Assembly: GCA_024449915.1 (NCBI GenBank)
Contig: JAMZAV010000094.1
Location: 372,001-436,000, forward strand
Direction of reading: 5' to 3'
Origin: Sweltsa coloradensis
Lineage: Eukaryota; Arthropoda; Insecta; Plecoptera; Chloroperlidae
DNA: 64,000 bases
Each line of letters begins with the position of its first letter. Within the stretch, counting starts at the first letter, position 1. The notes under the pieces are model-generated. The model was not told the origin of the DNA. It searched no databases and worked only from the letters and a program-made list of their open reading frames with translations. Shown piece by piece: positions 59,561 through 64,000 of this stretch. Position numbers and translations under genes: made by a program.

Positions 59561-61411
59561 TACGTTTCCGACGAGAAATTTTTGCATTGTATTATACTCC
59601 ACTTATAAGTCTCACAAAACTATATCTGGGATTTGGAGCCAATGTATAAATTCATTGTATTGTCTGTAAGGTCAGTTGACTAGCCTTGGAGAGGATTTGT
59701 TTTCGTTTTAACGTACTTTTATGGGAATCCTTTTCCATTCTAATTTAGAATACTATTTAATGACAATTGGAACGAATTTAACGTGCCTCTAAAAGCTCTA
59801 TGATGTCGTTATCCTATGGAATTCATGAGTAAACAGGAAAATCACAAAATGAACTGCATGTCTGCTTTTTATATTTTACCGCCTGGAATATAAAAACTAA
59901 ACTCATTCCTGTTGTTGGGACGGCGTAATTCTGAAAATTAACTCGTCTTTAACACGATTTTAAAATCGATTGCAGCTGAACAGTTGGAAATATCATTACC
60001 AAATTTTGCATGAATGTTAAAAGAGTTCCTTTATATTAATATCCGCACTTGGTTGCAAAAAAATAGTCATAAAAATCCATTGCAAGACATTACCCTAAAA
60101 CGTGACAAAATGGAAAATCGAAAACATGGATTTCAATTCAGGAAATTCCCATCAAACCGTTTATCTTACGATAAAACCAAATTAACCTGCGCGTTCACAT
60201 TGATTTTAACGTTGATATCCAGTCTAAAAATTTGCGTTAAAAAATCTGTTCACTTGAAATAACGAAGTTCACCAACATTTAGTAAAGTACGGAGATTTCA
60301 CTAATTTTTCATTCAAAACCGACTAATTAATTTAGAAAGACGCGTTCTGGATCTCATACATTGATCCTTTATTTCAAAAAATAAATAAAAAATAAATAAA
60401 TTATTGTGAAATATGATAGGCCTACCGATGTTGTTAACAATGGATTCTGAGCGCCTAAATTCGTCTCCGTACCAGCCTCAGTACAAATTTCTGTTTGGGG
60501 TAGATTGCCTAAGACTGCACTCGGCCATGCACTTACCAGCAGCTTTAGGTTGAATATAGTTTCTCTATAGTTCAAAAGTGAACTTTCCTTCAGAACACTC
60601 TGGTCTATACTTAGTTACAAACTAACCCCACGCAACCACGCAAACTATAATCAACCCCTCGAGATTGTGCACAATATTCCTCCCGACCTGACGTGTATTT
60701 AAACTCTGTGCATGTACTCGACAAGTAATTTCTGTATTACATGCTGGCGACATATTGAAAGTTGTGGTGGTGCTGCGGGTAATTTCCGAATGAGTTTGAA
60801 TCTAATATAAGATTGAAATGTCCATGGTTGCATCGCGTGATGGCGAGTGATGGCGTGACATTATTGTTAGAAGTACCGGCCAACGTTCCCTCTGGGGTTT
60901 CCACATGGGACGTGTCTGGCGATGTGGATACATTGGAAGACGATATTGTAAACGCGCATGCATAACGTGTATTTATTCACAGCTGGATACAAAAGAAGTT
61001 CATTGATATACAGTAAATAGTTCAATGACTTCACGCAAAGCTCTAATTTGGGAGGTAAGGAAATATGAGAGTTTTTACAAACAAATTGGTTGGTCTGGGC
61101 TATCATTTAATCATCGATATCACACGAAAATTTCATCGATATCGATACATCGAAATTTCATTAAGTGTAAGAAATTAAGATTTTTAAAAAAATCTCAGAA
61201 AAAAATTTGTATTAAAAAAAAGTGGGAGTACTGTAGTATATAATAATATTCTTATGTAATAAAATAAGATTGATGTGTCGCCAACAATGCTTAACGATTT
61301 TTACGTTCTCACCCTCGCGTTTAATGACCCGGCACCTCCACCATGTGCATTAGTGAGGCGAATTTACTATGCTACCCGGCACATAGACCATAAAGACCCC
61401 ACATAAAGATT

Positions 61412-61695
61412 TACATGGTCACCGACAGTGTTGGCTCGGGCGCTAAGCTCTCGACTCTGATTCGGGAGATCCCGGGTTCGAATCCCGTCGAGACCAGCAA
61501 TCCTGACTGAAGGTTTTTCCGAGGTTTTCCTCAGTCGTTAAGGCGAATGCAAGGGATTAAGTCCTCTTAAATAGCCCTCGGACATCCCTTCATAATTTCC
61601 TATCCGCACATACCTAGTTCACCTGAAGAGGGGCTAATTGCACCCTATAACAGGTATTCCACGATAAAAATTTAAAAAAAAAAAATACATGGTCA
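61412..61695 (+). mobile_element. Complete tRNA-derived SINE with 10-bp target duplication
   Basis: SINE body 61422-61685 flanked by TACATGGTCA on both sides (61412-61421 and 61686-61695). The head is tRNA-like: TGGCTCGGGCG as box A (about 61432) and GGTTCGAATCC as a perfect box B (61475-61485) of an internal Pol III promoter. The body carries AATCCTGACTGAAGG, GTTAAGGCGAATGCAAGG and CCCTCGGACATCCCTTC, a TTGCACCC segment and an A-rich tail. The best-preserved of several copies in the window. Confidence 0.9.
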
Positions 61696-62912
61696 AATAT
61701 TCATGTACCCGGTTTACCTTTTCACTTTATTTTTTGTTTAATTTCGATAATTCGATATGGAAACTAACGATATTGAAACTGTATATAAATTAAAATGCTG
61801 ATGACATCTTTGCTTTAATTCATGGTATTTTTTTAAAAGTATGGTAATTGGAAATGCAAAACTGTTATTTACACTAAGTACGTTCGTTCATTTTGCTAGA
61901 AGTAGTTTGCTTGAAAATGGGTCATACGACCAGCTGAAGTTAAAGGTGAGTGACGTTCCAGATTCATATCGTCCCCTTCTTATTAGTAAGAATGTAACTT
62001 CTGCTAAACGTCAGGTTGGTTGTCCGTGTTTAATTAAGGTGAAATTAGACCCCGGAGATGAATAAATCAACTCTAATGGGAGGAACCGAGGGACTCGGTT
62101 TGCCCCGAGGGGATTTATTATACGATTTCATTTCCGGTTTTAACTTCCGAGTCTTCAACTTTCTTGAGGTGACACGTTTTAATGAAGAATTCAAATTGTG
62201 CCCTCTACTCGGGTTTACCAGATTAGTATTAACTATATTTTGTCACACAACTAACAAATGAATAAATAATACATAGCAAGGGATAATAATTATTCATCTA
62301 GATAATATTCATATAAACCTCCAAGTGAAATTGAGAATACTATTGGATATTTCCATCACACATTTTTTCAATATTAAAGTCATATTAAGACAAAATTAAA
62401 AACAGCAATAACAACCAACATAAAAATATTGTGATGAGCATCATTATTATTTAGAATCATAGTTGAAGCTGGGATGGCTGTATTGGCATTTCTCTAAACT
62501 TTTCAGTAAAAACGCCAATTCAATAAATAACCATATTTTTTGACTCGGAATACATTTTAAGATGGAGAATAAAAACAAAAAACATTAAATCCGTGCATTA
62601 AAGAACTTCAGGGTAAAGAATGAAACAATCGAAAGCGAGCTCTCAAGAAACGTAAGCGCTTAAAAAATCACGGTTTAAAAAGAATAGTAGTTTTCAGACT
62701 CTGAACGAGTTGTACAGAAAGTAGGATGAAAACAAAAGAACAAATCCACTGTTTCGAGGAGTGTGTACAAAACGCTAGGAATAAGTTCTTCCATTCTAAA
62801 CTGAAGGACAGGCAGACATTAGCCCCAGGTGTAAACGAACTTCTACCCCCACCACAGAGCCCAGCCTAGACTGTCTGGCCGCACTCGTGCTGCGTGCAGC
62901 GTAAGTGTAATG

Positions 62913-63009
62913 ATAAAATGGAAATCAATCCAGAGATCTGGGAAATCAGGGGACCGGGGCTCGATACCCCGCTGAGATGTTTTTTTTTCTAAGTTGATTT
63001 CCATTTTAT
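62913..63009. other. Small unit with 16-bp perfect inverted ends and a tRNA-like arm
   Basis: ATAAAATGGAAATCAA (62913-62928) and its exact reverse complement (62994-63009) flank 65 bp containing GGGGCTCGATACCCCG, a stem with a box B-like loop, followed by nine T (a Pol III stop signal). It could be a tiny foldback or a tRNA-derived piece. Confidence 0.5.
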
Positions 63010-63202
63010 ATATTTATACCTCTTGCTGAATAATCATAGTACTCATGTACACTTATCCCAATAGTAAAACCATGATTAATATGCTTGAACATATAAAGTT
63101 GTATTAGGAGTCGAAAATGAAAAGCCCAATGGAGACTATTGATTTTTTTAGAGCTAGAAATGGTGGGATTACCTTATCTACGGGTGGGACTATTCGCCTT
63201 TG

Positions 63203-63441
63203 CTCGAAGCCTAGAAGAGTGGGGGTAAGGCGGGGAAATATGTCTCCCTACTCGGATAATCTCTGCCTGTTTCTAGTCTAGGACGGATCGTACTGAATGC
63301 GGAGCTGCTTATCTAGCTCGAAGTGGAGAAGAGTGGGGGTAAAGGCGGGGAAATATGTCTCCCTACTCGGATAATCTCTGCCTGTTCTCTAGTTTAGACG
63401 GATCGTAACTGAATGCCGGGAGCTGCTTATCTAGCTCGAAA
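63203..63441 (+). repeat. Two-copy tandem duplication (about 118 bp)
   Basis: The block GAAGAGTGGGGGTAAGGCGG...TGCTTATCTAGCTCGAA occurs twice with small indels (63214 and 63327 onward). It includes ATGTCTCCCTACTCGGATAA. No known family. Confidence 0.85.
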
Positions 63442-64000
63442 AGTCGAGCGTCTCTGTGTGTTTTAGTCTTGTTGCCGCGATCCAATCTCAAGTGAAATAT
63501 CGTGGCTTCCGAAGTATAACAGCTACCCACTACATGGGGGTAAAGGGTTTTAATTGTGTTTAGTTATTTATGCTGTTCCTTTTCTAAAGATAGTTCATAA
63601 TCAAACTCGTCTGTAGTGTATTCATTACAAGCAATAACGTAGCGAATAAAAGCAATTAGTTGGCAATGTAAAATGACAGTGAAGTAATGCTTCACTTAAA
63701 CAAGCATACACTATGAAACCTTTATCATATACTCGTTTAAAATGTACACCTATAATAAATTTGATATAGATTGCATGGTGGTATCGCATTATTATTAATT
63801 TGTAGCCTATGCGGAATCATTTTTAAACATAAGTAAATTAATACTATAATTAGTATCAATTGTGTAAGCAATATTTATATTTAAACGATTCAGAGCAGAA
63901 AAGGAAGCAAAGCTTTCATCATCATGCATCACTTTTTATTTTCTTCATTTCATGCTGTTTTGTTTATAGTTTACTCGACACCTTTACTTTACTCAGAGAT

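Larger units (their letters stand above)
57220..64000 (+). other. Start of third coding-region intron (partial)
   Basis: Intron sequence opening with GTAAGT after the third coding exon. No downstream exon of the transporter (TM4 onward) is visible before the window ends, so the intron is at least 6.8 kb. Contents: a foldback sequence near 57717-57882, a SINE tail fragment near 59440-59560, an intact SINE at 61422-61685, a tRNA-like inverted-repeat unit near 62913-63009 and a tandem duplication at 63203-63441. Nothing recognised in 57900-59430 and 59570-61320. Confidence 0.65.

Overview
The window looks like genomic DNA from an invertebrate animal with a large, AT-rich, transposon-laden genome. 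An arthropod, perhaps an insect, is my best guess, but the phylum cannot be fixed from this sequence. Only one host gene can be supported, and mobile or repeated DNA makes up most of what can be recognised. There is no bacterial-style gene packing, no operon and no CRISPR array.

The host gene is on the + strand. It encodes a cationic-amino-acid-transporter-like protein of the SLC7 family, closest to the SLC7A14/SLC7A4 branch. Three exons are visible: 6182-6338 with the apparent start codon at 6183, 30977-31130, and 56989-57219. They join in frame (phases 0, 1, 1) to give about 180 residues: a cytosolic N-terminus and roughly the first three membrane helices. The introns are about 24.6 kb and 25.9 kb, and the second is a GC-AG intron. 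The rest of the gene lies beyond position 64000, and the 5' untranslated exon(s) lie upstream of 6182 or outside the window. The gene has an unusual feature: a tandem duplication covers the splice donor of the first coding exon (four copies) and another covers the splice acceptor of the third (two copies). The extra sites would lead to premature stops.

Region by region: 1-6181 is upstream intron/UTR sequence holding a Helitron-like element with a (TTTC)n tract and a GT-rich minisatellite. Intron 6339-30976 holds a (CA)n/(CAGA)n-bearing Helitron-like element, a CpG-rich island near 12 kb, several dispersed repeat families, a tandem array near 24.3-24.8 kb and a 5'-truncated LINE at 25.8-27.1 kb. 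Intron 31131-56988 holds a young Ty3/Gypsy-type LTR retrotransposon (33183-36345, identical-looking 230-bp LTRs, ATAAC target duplication) whose single long ORF keeps Gag, protease and integrase but lacks most of reverse transcriptase and all of RNase H. It also holds about 0.95-kb inverted duplicates (39068-40014 and 42383-43324), tRNA-derived SINEs, a near-perfect foldback element (53237-53633), TTAA-flanked GC-rich MITEs and a dense nest of Helitron-like elements at 54.5-56.8 kb. The partial intron 57220-64000 has a full SINE with a 10-bp target duplication (61412-61695) and a 118-bp tandem duplication.

The most informative observations are as follows. (1) A Helitron-like family, bounded as A|TTGG...CTAG|T, has variable internal tandem repeats and a datable empty site inside the window. 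(2) The exon-edge duplications described above. (3) An in-frame, RT-deleted but otherwise intact Gypsy element. (4) The dispersed 16-mer GGTGGAGGTGCCGGGT, found about seven times on both strands and partly tied to a longer repeat.
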